Positions 1 to 5,441 of a DNA stretch of 5,997 nt are shown piece after piece. The stretch covers positions 1 through 5,997 of the forward strand of contig DHJG01000218.1 of the NCBI GenBank assembly GCA_002404215.1, given 5' to 3'. The stretch's first letter is position 1. Each line of letters starts with the position of its first letter. This stretch comes from Desulfosporosinus sp. UBA4726. GTDB lineage: Bacteria; Bacillota; Desulfitobacteriia; Desulfitobacteriales; Desulfitobacteriaceae. A program made the translations under genes and the position numbers. The notes beneath the pieces are model-generated. The model was given only the letters and a program-made list of their open reading frames with translations. It had not been told where the DNA came from and made no database searches.

Positions 1-147
1 TAGAATTTAGAGAAACATAATTCACAGGGAGCGTAAACAAAGTCCTGGGTCTGTGGTGGCCAAGTGGGTAAAGTGCTGAGGAAATTGCCGAGCCAAGTTT
101 CAAAAAAGGAAGGGGCTGTAGCAGTAAGAGACCCCGTTCTCGTTTGA
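1..147 (+). pseudogene. possible decayed 3' end of an IS200/IS605-type tnpB transposase gene
   Basis: The stretch is richer in G/C than the DNA after it and has a coding-like reading frame at 37-147 ending in TGA. It begins TKSWVCGG and continues with a Lys/Val-rich tail including SKKEGAVAV. The frame is interrupted upstream by stops at 1-3 and 34-36. A Cys-Gly pair in a short tail after the last catalytic region, followed by a KxEA-like stretch, resembles the C-terminal tails of TnpB proteins of IS200/IS605 elements, where the 3' coding end also yields the guide RNA. That resemblance is from memory and loose. No catalytic motif is visible because the body of any such gene would lie left of the window. 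It could equally be unrelated non-coding DNA or a structured RNA. Confidence 0.25.
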
Positions 148-204
148 GGTATAAAAACAAGTAATACTGTTATATATATCAGTTTTCGGTTGAGAATTGA
201 CACC

Positions 205-244
205 AAAATGGCAACTAAATTGACGTCGATTTAGCTGCCATTTT
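205..244. terminator. long hairpin, probable bidirectional Rho-independent terminator
   Basis: AAAATGGCA (205-213) pairs with TGCCATTTT (236-244). After one A/C mismatch (214/235) the stem continues with CTAAAT (215-220) against ATTTAG (229-234), leaving an 8-base loop. The A run on one flank and T run on the other give a U-tail in either direction. On the plus strand it follows the possible transposase remnant. On the minus strand it is far downstream of the DUF3231 gene and would act only as a backup. Confidence 0.65.
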
Positions 245-336
245 ATTTAGAAGACGACTTAGTTGAGAGTCCCTTCTACGCCTTCTTTAACTGTGAGATA
301 CACATACTATAGATTTTGAGAAGTTCAACCTTTCCA

Positions 337-350
337 TTGTACCTGTACAA
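337..350. promoter_or_regulatory. 14-base palindrome, operator-like
   Basis: TTGTAC and GTACAA form a perfect inverted repeat separated by two bases (CT), with no U-tail. The size and symmetry suit a dimeric repressor site, but no promoter or intact gene is clearly attached to it. It may be a chance palindrome in A/T-rich DNA. Confidence 0.2.
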
Positions 351-412
351 AATAAGAATATTTAGTAATTGAACGAGTTTACCTCAACCTGAGTATTTTA
401 ATATGAAGTACG

Positions 413-451
413 GATTAGGCGTAATCATGTCCAACAGAATTACGCCTAGTT
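413..451. repeat. long inverted repeat / stable hairpin
   Basis: TAGGCGTAAT (416-425) is exactly mirrored by ATTACGCCTA (439-448) around a 13-base spacer. G-T and A-T pairs extend the stem to 413-415/449-451. There is no long T run on either side, so it is not a typical terminator. A processed RNA hairpin, a protein-binding dyad or a remnant of a mobile-element end are all possible. Confidence 0.4.
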
Positions 452-535
452 TATGCCATGATAAGGATTATACAAATATAACAAAACACCATTGTGTTAC
501 ATATTCGACATTTTTTTAGATATGGTCAATACCTT

Positions 536-584
536 ACATAAAAAATGAAAAGACTGCTGTTTATGTCCGATACAGCAAGTCTTT
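536..584 (-). terminator. Rho-independent terminator of the DUF3231 gene
   Basis: Read on the minus strand, AAAGACT-(bulged base)-GCTGT (584 to 572) pairs with ACAGC-AGTCTTT (560 to 549) around an 11-base loop. It is followed by a T-rich run (TTTTCATTTTTTAT). The hairpin starts about 70 bases beyond the DUF3231 stop codon. The U-tail exists only in the minus-strand direction, which assigns it to that gene. Confidence 0.75.
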
Positions 585-617
585 CTGTGACTACACCTAG
601 GTGACGCTCAAATAATT

Positions 618-639
618 AACAGGAGCAAGAACTCCCGTT
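618..639 (-). repeat. small hairpin in the 3' untranslated region of the DUF3231 gene
   Basis: AAC-A-GGAG (618-625) faces CTCC-C-GTT (632-639), with a single A/C mismatch in the stem and a 6-base loop. It lies between the stop codon and the main terminator, so it is probably transcribed. It has no U-tail of its own and may only protect the 3' end of the message. Confidence 0.3.
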
Positions 640-654
640 ATTAATCACAAATAC

Positions 655-1179
655 TTATGCTTTATATGCTGGTGCTATACGTAGCCAACTACGTTTTTCC
701 ATAAGGTCTTTAAGAGTTACACCAAGCAAAGTCTTTCTTGTAATTACTTTAAAAAACAAATATCCAATATCTGTTCTAATAGATTCAGTTAATCCCCTGG
801 TGGCATAAGTCACCCCTAAAAGCAAATTAAAAGACATAAAATTAGCTAATTCTTCATCATTAAATCTTGCACCGTCTGGTATATTTTTAACTACAATATC
901 AGGTTTTTCTGGAGTATCTTGTGGCAGGGGAATTCCTTCAGCCTTAAGCAATTTATTAATTTCTTCTGCAATAGATTTATGTATCTCCCTAGCGTCCTTT
1001 AGAATTTTTTTAAGTTCTTTATCTTCAGCAGTATTGTAAGCTAACTCTTCATTTCGTAGTGTGCCATTACATATAGTAAGGAACATCCATAGGTTTGAAA
1101 CTTCCACGACAGTTAATGGTTTCTTATCTCCGCCTAGAAAAGGTTTGAAAGAATCATATGCTACTTCTAATAGATTCAT
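655..1179 (-). CDS. DUF3231 family protein (CotF-like, spore-former-associated)
   Basis: This is a 174-residue protein filling one DUF3231 domain. Visible family landmarks are the opening MNLLEVAYDSFKPFLGGDKKP (1-21, given here only as an outline), VSNLW (27-31), the Asn/Asp-Glu-Leu helix around 49-57, GIPLPQDTP (82-90), the DEELANF helix (108-114), SIRTDIG (133-139) and the closing LKDLMEKRSWLRIAP (156-170). The family is all-helical, ferritin-like and related to spore coat protein CotF; its biochemical role is unknown. Many spore-formers carry several tandem-domain copies, whereas this is a single-domain form. The reading frame extends to a GTG at 1233. I chose the ATG at 1179 because AAAGGGAGG (1197-1189) lies 9 bases upstream, family members start with M-N-(I/L)-L-E, and the 1233 start would lie inside the probable promoter. 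ATGs at 1185 and 1212 are less likely. The gene is monocistronic, with its own promoter and terminator. Confidence 0.88.
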   Translation of the reverse strand: MNLLEVAYDSFKPFLGGDKKPLTVVEVSNLWMFLTICNGTLRNEELAYNTAEDKELKKILKDAREIHKSIAEEINKLLKAEGIPLPQDTPEKPDIVVKNIPDGARFNDEELANFMSFNLLLGVTYATRGLTESIRTDIGYLFFKVITRKTLLGVTLKDLMEKRSWLRIAPAYKA

Positions 1180-1188
1180 CCCCATATT

Positions 1189-1197
1189 CCTCCCTTT
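1189..1197 (-). promoter_or_regulatory. ribosome binding site that decides the DUF3231 start
   Basis: AAAGGGAGG on the minus strand ends 9 bases before the ATG at 1179 and only 3 bases before the ATG at 1185. The upstream GTG (1233) and ATG (1212) have no comparable site. Confidence 0.7.
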
Positions 1198-1217
1198 TTG
1201 AACAACATCCATAAAGC

Positions 1218-1247
1218 TATTGTACCCTTGCACACAAATACTTATAC
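1218..1247 (-). promoter_or_regulatory. candidate forespore (sigma-F-like) promoter of the DUF3231 gene
   Basis: On the minus strand GTATA (1247-1243) is followed after 15 bases by GGGTACAATA (1227-1218). This fits the sigma-F type pattern of GYATA, a 15-16 base spacer and a GG-rich -10 of the form GGnnAnAnT. Transcription would start near 1211, just upstream of the ribosome binding site. A vegetative reading (TTGTAT, 19-base spacer, TACAAT) is possible, but its spacer is too long to be good. DUF3231 proteins occur in spore-formers, which favours the sporulation reading. Confidence 0.45.
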
Positions 1248-1542
1248 AAATGGCTGAACAAGAGATTAGGATACACTTGTTCCTTTCATATAACTTGAGT
1301 TTGAGTTATTTAATAAAAATTTGTCCAAGCCCCGATAAAATAAAAAAACCGTCTATTAATTGCTTTCATCTCACAAGCAATACTGACTATGAATGTAATG
1401 AGTAAAGAAAATTCTAAAGATAAGGAGGAAGAATAACTGCTAAACTTGTCATAATATTTTTGCCAAAAAGGTACTGAAACATAGTTTTGAAATAGTTAAA
1501 CCGATTTCGAAAAAATATAAGGCGTGAGATTATTAAGTATCT
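1248..1542. other. intergenic DNA with a possible plus-strand gene remnant
   Basis: No intact gene is supported. On the plus strand the frame at 1344-1436 reads KNRLLIAFISQAILTM and ends in a charged SKENSKDKEEE tail before TAA. Immediately upstream, in another frame, are the codons CPSPDKIK. The two are joined by a run of seven A bases (1342-1348), as expected of a frameshifted remnant. No start codon with a ribosome binding site precedes it. The rest of the stretch is A/T-rich and featureless. Confidence 0.3.
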
Positions 1543-1567
1543 GAAGAGCTGTTTGACTGCTCTTTTT
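1543..1567. terminator. short hairpin at the 3' end of the methyltransferase-like gene
   Basis: AAGAGC (1544-1549) pairs with GCTCTT (1559-1564) around a 9-base loop, followed on the plus strand by T residues to 1567. On the minus strand the hairpin directly follows the TGA stop at 1569-1567, but the sequence after it is only moderately T-rich. The stem is just six base pairs, so termination in either direction is uncertain. Confidence 0.35.
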
Positions 1568-2445
1568 CATTGCGCGTCAAAGTGGACATTTGGAAATTCC
1601 TCATCTTCCAATACTTTATTTTTACTAATACATATAAATCTCATAACATATTTACAGTCAGACTTAAAAGGCCATAATAACTTGAACTCCGAACTAAAAT
1701 TTATCAAACCACTTTCTAATCTTAATTCTAAGTCATGTTCAGCTTGAATAGCCCCTTCAATTCGACCGTACTGTCCTTCCATCCCCATCTCATATCCAAA
1801 AAATAATTTATCTTTGGTGCTCTCTATGACTGCAGCATTAAGTTTTTTTGCCACAATATCATTCATCTTTTTTATCTTCTCGATAGCCAGATTATCTCCC
1901 TCCCCAGTTATTTGTAGACAAATTGACCAAATCCGCTGTAAATAAACATTTATCTGACTATGGACTCCTATTAATATACTATTTTTATAGGCATCTTCTC
2001 CGAAAGCTAATGGATATTTGTTAATTTTGGCAGTTAGATCATCGAGAAGACTTAATATTTTATGTCGACTAGATAAATTATTAGTGTTAGTAAAAAAATA
2101 TTTCTTTACTAAATATTCATAATCTCTATATTCACTATCCTCGATACCTAAAAAGTCACAAGCTATCAATTCGATTTTGTTGCTATCTACTAATGAATAC
2201 TGGTTTATGCCCTCTTTCATAGAAGACATATCTATATCAATCAAAATTACTTTTTCAAATTTAGATTCAAGAATATTTAAATCAATATCATTACATTTAC
2301 CTGCACCAAATATTGCTATACTTTCAAAGTCTGTAGTATTATTAATAATATATTCTGTTACTTTATGTCTATAACTACTCCATTCTTTGTATGCTCCGGC
2401 AATTGTTTGCAACTTCTTTAACTCATCAAAAATGTTAAGGTCCAT
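1567..2445 (-). CDS. hypothetical protein with a SAM-methyltransferase-like Rossmann N-terminal half
   Basis: This 292-residue cytoplasmic protein has no signal peptide or membrane segment. After an N-terminal helical region (1-38), residues 42-56 (ESIAIFGAGKCNDIDL region) look like class I methyltransferase motif I: a hydrophobic strand followed by G-A-G-K and an acidic turn. Residues 66-72 (VILIDID) resemble motif II, with Asp as the cofactor ribose ligand. Residues 91-97 (IELIACD) resemble the third strand and 156-163 (SILIGVHS) the fourth. The C-terminal part (about 165-292) matches nothing I recognise and ends in an acidic tail. The substrate is unknown; an inactive Rossmann protein is possible. 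The ATG at 2445 is preceded by GGAGGGGTGAG (2461-2451) and an in-range promoter. The gene is monocistronic and far more A/T-rich than its upstream neighbour (17 G/C in 2281-2340 against 29 in 3481-3540), which hints at separate ancestry. Confidence 0.7.
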   Translation of the reverse strand: MDLNIFDELKKLQTIAGAYKEWSSYRHKVTEYIINNTTDFESIAIFGAGKCNDIDLNILESKFEKVILIDIDMSSMKEGINQYSLVDSNKIELIACDFLGIEDSEYRDYEYLVKKYFFTNTNNLSSRHKILSLLDDLTAKINKYPLAFGEDAYKNSILIGVHSQINVYLQRIWSICLQITGEGDNLAIEKIKKMNDIVAKKLNAAVIESTKDKLFFGYEMGMEGQYGRIEGAIQAEHDLELRLESGLINFSSEFKLLWPFKSDCKYVMRFICISKNKVLEDEEFPNVHFDAQ

Positions 2446-2478
2446 TAAAGCTCACCCCTCCATTGATTTATCCATTTC

Positions 2479-2506
2479 ATTTTAAAATAAGTTATAACAC
2501 GGTCAA
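2479..2506 (-). promoter_or_regulatory. sigma-A-type promoter of the methyltransferase-like gene
   Basis: On the minus strand TTGACC (2506-2501) and TAAAAT (2484-2479) are separated by 16 bases. Transcription would begin near 2472, leaving roughly 27 bases of leader before the ATG at 2445, with the ribosome binding site at 2461-2451. The promoter lies beyond the hairpin at 2609-2641, so this gene is transcribed independently of the upstream operon. Confidence 0.6.
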
Positions 2507-2608
2507 TAATAACTAAACTAATAGATAAATTCTCTTTCTCATTAAATTCAACTCCTCAAGCCTCAGTACAAATTGGTTCACTCTTACTTTCTATATTGTA
2601 AATACTCT

Positions 2609-2641
2609 AAAAAAGCTTAACTGCAAGGTAAAGCTTTTTTT
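2609..2641. terminator. strong bidirectional terminator closing the tetR-rph operon
   Basis: AAAAAAGCTT (2609-2618) and AAGCTTTTTT (2631-2640) form a perfect 10-base-pair stem with a 12-base loop. The A and T runs give a U-tail in both directions. On the minus strand it lies about 135 bases after the stop codon of the large phosphotransferase gene and before the promoter of the next gene. Confidence 0.75.
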
Positions 2642-2697
2642 GCTCTCTCATAGCGATACCGATATTTTCCGATACCTGGCACCTTTGGGGCGAGTAG

Positions 2698-2762
2698 TCA
2701 GTCCATAATGAAATTTGTCCCGGATTGTTCTATCAAGTTTTCCATTTGCTCTCTCTTTTCAT
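2698..2762 (-). pseudogene. broken start of a former third cistron
   Basis: TAGGAGG (2777-2771) overlaps the stop codon of the large gene and sits 8 bases before an ATG at 2762. That frame has only nine codons (MKRESKWKT) before TGA. The region after the start contains an AG repeat (2756-2749). Removing one AG unit would join the start to another frame: MKREQMENLIEQSG, then TNFIMD and a stop at 2700-2698. A third frame (2758-2648) is also open for 36 codons but has no start. This looks like the frameshifted remains of a translationally coupled small gene. It may instead be a short leader peptide or chance. The product is not recognised. Confidence 0.3.
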
Positions 2763-2774
2763 AATCACAACCTC

Positions 2775-5423
2775 CTATAAGATTTCTACATATCCTTCTG
2801 TTCCGTTGATCCGTATCCTCTGTCCATCTTTAATTAACTTGGTAGCGTTTTCCACGCTTACTACTGCAGGTAGACCGTATTCTCTTGCAACAACGGCACC
2901 ATGGGTCATCATCCCCCCTACTTCCGTCACCAGGCCTTTGATGGATACAAACACCGGTGTCCAACTGGGGTCCGTGAAGGTGGTGATCAAAATATCGCCT
3001 TCTTCGATATGAGCATCCTCCATTTTTAATATGACCCGTGCCCGGCCCTCTATGATGCCGGATGAAACGGGTACGCCTGCCAAAGCACCTTTGGGGATAT
3101 TTCCAGTATCGTATTCACCCGAAATGACCTCGCCATCAGAGGTAATCACGCGGGGAGGTGTCATCTTCGCAAAAACCTCATGGTCTCCTTTTCTCTTGGT
3201 AATGATACTATAATCCACCCGAATTGTTTTAACTGCCTCCCTGAATTCCTCAAAGGTTAGATAATCTATATCCTCCCTTTTCCGTAGTACGTTCTTTTGC
3301 ACGAGCTTGTCCGCTTCCTTAAGCAAGGCTTGCTTGATAATCCAGAGATAACAAACAATGACATACTTGTTGTATTCCCGAAAACCGGCAAAATTGCGCA
3401 ACACACTTATCTGCTTCTTTGTCTTTTGGGCTTTGCTCTTACCACCGGGCATTTTCTTCAAGCGGTTTAAAATATCCTCTTCCTTTTGCTTCGCGTCCTG
3501 CAAACCTTGCTCAAATTTCATGCTGTGTGCCTTTGTCCCAAAAGCCTTGATATTGCTGAGGATCATGGGGATGAGTATCGTCGGCTTCTCATTCCAGCGT
3601 GTCCTGGTTATATCAATTTCCGCAGAACAACGCATACCATACTTTTTAAGGTATTCCCGCATTGAATCACTAACAGCTTTTCCACCTTCCAGTTTGAGCA
3701 GATCCTCAAAAAAGGTTTCGTCACTGGCCTGCTCAAAATATTTTATCACCGCCGGATACTGCCTGACGACGTCTGCTACATCCAGAAGCTCAAGCCCCAT
3801 TTCGGAGGTGACATTATTGGATACCGATTGAGCAAGGGCATCCGCTGCATTTTTTTCGCCCAGCCATTTCTGCAGGTTTTTATTGATCCTGTAAGAGGCG
3901 TAAGTTCCCGCAAAAACCGCTCCGTAGCCAGCAAAAATTGCATTCTTTAGTGCCTTAAAATCCTTCAGAATAAAATCAAACAGCTCATCTCCCGATAAAG
4001 TAGCAATCCTTTGCTCTCGCTCATGCATCAGCGCTTCATTATGAGCAATCAAGTTTATGACAATAACCGGGTCGTTTTTACGGTAGCTTTTTAACGTTAG
4101 AATCCCCCAATTCAACCACACTCTAGCATCGATCATCGCTGACTTTCCTCTATACAACGTTTTGACATAATCTTTCCGCTTCATCAAATTATAAAGGGCT
4201 TTCTGCATCAGAACATCGACCGAGTCAAGAGCTTTGAGAAAAGATTTTCTTATTAAGGGTGAGGTAAGTTCATGAGAAATATCGACATACAACCTTCCAC
4301 CGATATCGCACATCGCTGAGCCGGAAATCTGCTTGAAAAATGCCTGGAAGAAGCTTAAACCCAAGGGCTTCATGGCTTCCGTCATCATCTGCCTATGGCC
4401 GAACGAAAAATAGACACGATTCTCTTCCGTTGCCTCTGGTGCGGGATATAAGGTGGTGATAGGGCGGCTCTGGACGACGAAAAATGAAAGGGGAACTGGT
4501 GTATCTTCAGAGGAATGTCCCCCACTAATGCACCATTCAATGTCCTGAGGGCAGCCGTAATACGCCTCAATCTTTCTGCCAACCTGCTCTAGCTGCAAAA
4601 TCTGCTCGTCCGTCAGCGTCTGCATAGTCTGCCGTTCGGCATCAATCGCTTTTTCCTTCGTACCGCCGTTTTCCACAGCATAGATTGCCATTTTCTTGGT
4701 GGATATCCTTTTATCTATAATCCTACCTTCCCGGACTTTATAGATATCAGCATTCACTAGGCCGGAGACCAGTGCCTCGCCGAGCCCGAAGCTGGCATCG
4801 ATAGACAGGACCTTCCTGTTCGCTGTGATTGGATCAGCTGTGAACATAATCCCTGCAGCCTGTGGAAAAATCATCTTCTGGATGACCACGGAGAGATAGA
4901 CCTTACGGTGGTCAAAGCCGTTCTGGATGCGGTATATCACAGCCCTGTCCGTAAACAGGGATGCCCAACACTTGCTGATATGTTGCAGTATGGCAGTTTT
5001 GCCAATAATGTTCAAATACGTATCCTGCTGACCAGCAAAAGATGCCGTTGGTAGATCCTCCGCTGTAGCGCTAGAGCGTACGGCATAGGCATCTTTTTCG
5101 CCAAGTTTTAAAAGGTGGCGGGTGATTTCTTCATCAATGTCCTTAGCAATGGCTATCCCTTCGATGGCCAGGCGGATCTTTGCGCTGATTTCACTGATTG
5201 TCTCCCTATCGTCCACCTTTAGAGGCGATAATTGATCCAGCAAGGCATTAAATTCCAACGTTTGCCCAATAATTATTTTATATGCTTCGGTCGTTACACA
5301 AAAGCCCTCCGGTACCCGTATTCCCTCAATCCTGGATAGTTCCCCCAGATTAGCGCCTTTGCCTCCAACCACCATGAGTTTTGTTTTATCGATCTCCTGA
5401 AAGCCAAGTACATATGGGTTCAT
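2775..5423 (-). CDS. rph: rifampicin phosphotransferase-type enzyme (ATP-grasp / swivelling-histidine), usually labelled PEP synthase
   Basis: This 882-residue cytosolic protein follows the RPH plan. An ATP-grasp domain spans about 1-325, with GGKGANLG (20-27), YAVRSSATAEDLP (113-125), FTADP (194-198), SFGLGEALVSG (211-221), DIEW (294-297) and QSRPITTLYP (318-327). A long middle domain spans about 335-755, containing HRQMMTEAMKPLGLSF (343-358), MGLELLDVADV (542-552) and KYGMRCSAEIDITRTRW (594-610). The C-terminal phospho-histidine domain (about 770-882) has TDPSWTP (817-823) and MMTHGAVVAREYG (838-850), putting the catalytic His at 841. K22, R116, E296 and R320 sit where the ATP-binding residues of Listeria RPH are. 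RPH transfers the beta-phosphate of ATP to rifamycin via the His, releasing AMP and Pi. The TIM-barrel PEP/pyruvate domain of true PEP synthase is missing, so that label is unsuitable. The length slightly exceeds Listeria RPH (867), partly from an extra loop near 300-312. The substrate is unproven. Start ATG 5423, with AGGGGAGGG nearby; co-transcribed with the upstream tetR gene. Confidence 0.85.
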   Translation of the reverse strand: MNPYVLGFQEIDKTKLMVVGGKGANLGELSRIEGIRVPEGFCVTTEAYKIIIGQTLEFNALLDQLSPLKVDDRETISEISAKIRLAIEGIAIAKDIDEEITRHLLKLGEKDAYAVRSSATAEDLPTASFAGQQDTYLNIIGKTAILQHISKCWASLFTDRAVIYRIQNGFDHRKVYLSVVIQKMIFPQAAGIMFTADPITANRKVLSIDASFGLGEALVSGLVNADIYKVREGRIIDKRISTKKMAIYAVENGGTKEKAIDAERQTMQTLTDEQILQLEQVGRKIEAYYGCPQDIEWCISGGHSSEDTPVPLSFFVVQSRPITTLYPAPEATEENRVYFSFGHRQMMTEAMKPLGLSFFQAFFKQISGSAMCDIGGRLYVDISHELTSPLIRKSFLKALDSVDVLMQKALYNLMKRKDYVKTLYRGKSAMIDARVWLNWGILTLKSYRKNDPVIVINLIAHNEALMHEREQRIATLSGDELFDFILKDFKALKNAIFAGYGAVFAGTYASYRINKNLQKWLGEKNAADALAQSVSNNVTSEMGLELLDVADVVRQYPAVIKYFEQASDETFFEDLLKLEGGKAVSDSMREYLKKYGMRCSAEIDITRTRWNEKPTILIPMILSNIKAFGTKAHSMKFEQGLQDAKQKEEDILNRLKKMPGGKSKAQKTKKQISVLRNFAGFREYNKYVIVCYLWIIKQALLKEADKLVQKNVLRKREDIDYLTFEEFREAVKTIRVDYSIITKRKGDHEVFAKMTPPRVITSDGEVISGEYDTGNIPKGALAGVPVSSGIIEGRARVILKMEDAHIEEGDILITTFTDPSWTPVFVSIKGLVTEVGGMMTHGAVVAREYGLPAVVSVENATKLIKDGQRIRINGTEGYVEIL

Positions 5424-5430
5424 AGATAGT

Positions 5431-5441
5431 TCCCTCCCCTA
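5431..5441 (-). promoter_or_regulatory. ribosome binding site overlapping the tetR stop codon
   Basis: TAGGGGAGGGA on the minus strand contains both the TAG stop of the regulator (5441-5439) and the Shine-Dalgarno of the next gene, whose ATG at 5423 follows the GGAGG core by 9 bases. The overlap implies one transcript and probably translational coupling. Confidence 0.75.

Larger units (their letters stand above)
245..535. other. intergenic DNA without a recognisable gene
   Basis: No reading frame of useful length with a ribosome binding site is visible on either strand here. The only ordered elements are a 14-base palindrome at 337-350 and an inverted repeat at 413-451, listed separately. 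No tRNA, rRNA, CRISPR repeat or riboswitch consensus was recognised. Confidence 0.6.

Noticed and set aside
40..140. Possible tRNA, RNase P or riboswitch because of phrases like AAAGTCC and GTGCTGAG
   Set aside because: No cloverleaf, no conserved core and no fit to the cobalamin, T-box, c-di-GMP or Moco consensus patterns that I could check by eye.
1..169. Minus-strand frame open for about 56 codons to the left edge
   Set aside because: No ATG or ribosome binding site, and no recognisable sequence; the opposite strand gives a more coding-like frame.
594..603. 10-base palindrome CACCTAGGTG
   Set aside because: Lies downstream of a gene between its stop and terminator with no promoter nearby; a regulatory role cannot be supported.
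1220..1405. 61-codon plus-strand open frame beginning at an ATG
   Set aside because: Its beginning overlaps the DUF3231 promoter, it has no ribosome binding site and its composition is not protein-like as a whole. Only its end may belong to a frameshifted remnant, reported separately.
2651..2680. Repeated GATACC/CGATA words
   Set aside because: Only two or three short copies with irregular spacing; too little to call an array or a set of operator sites.
3358..3831. 157-codon plus-strand open frame opposite the phosphotransferase gene
   Set aside because: It is antisense to strongly conserved domains of the minus-strand gene, with no start signals; a shadow frame.
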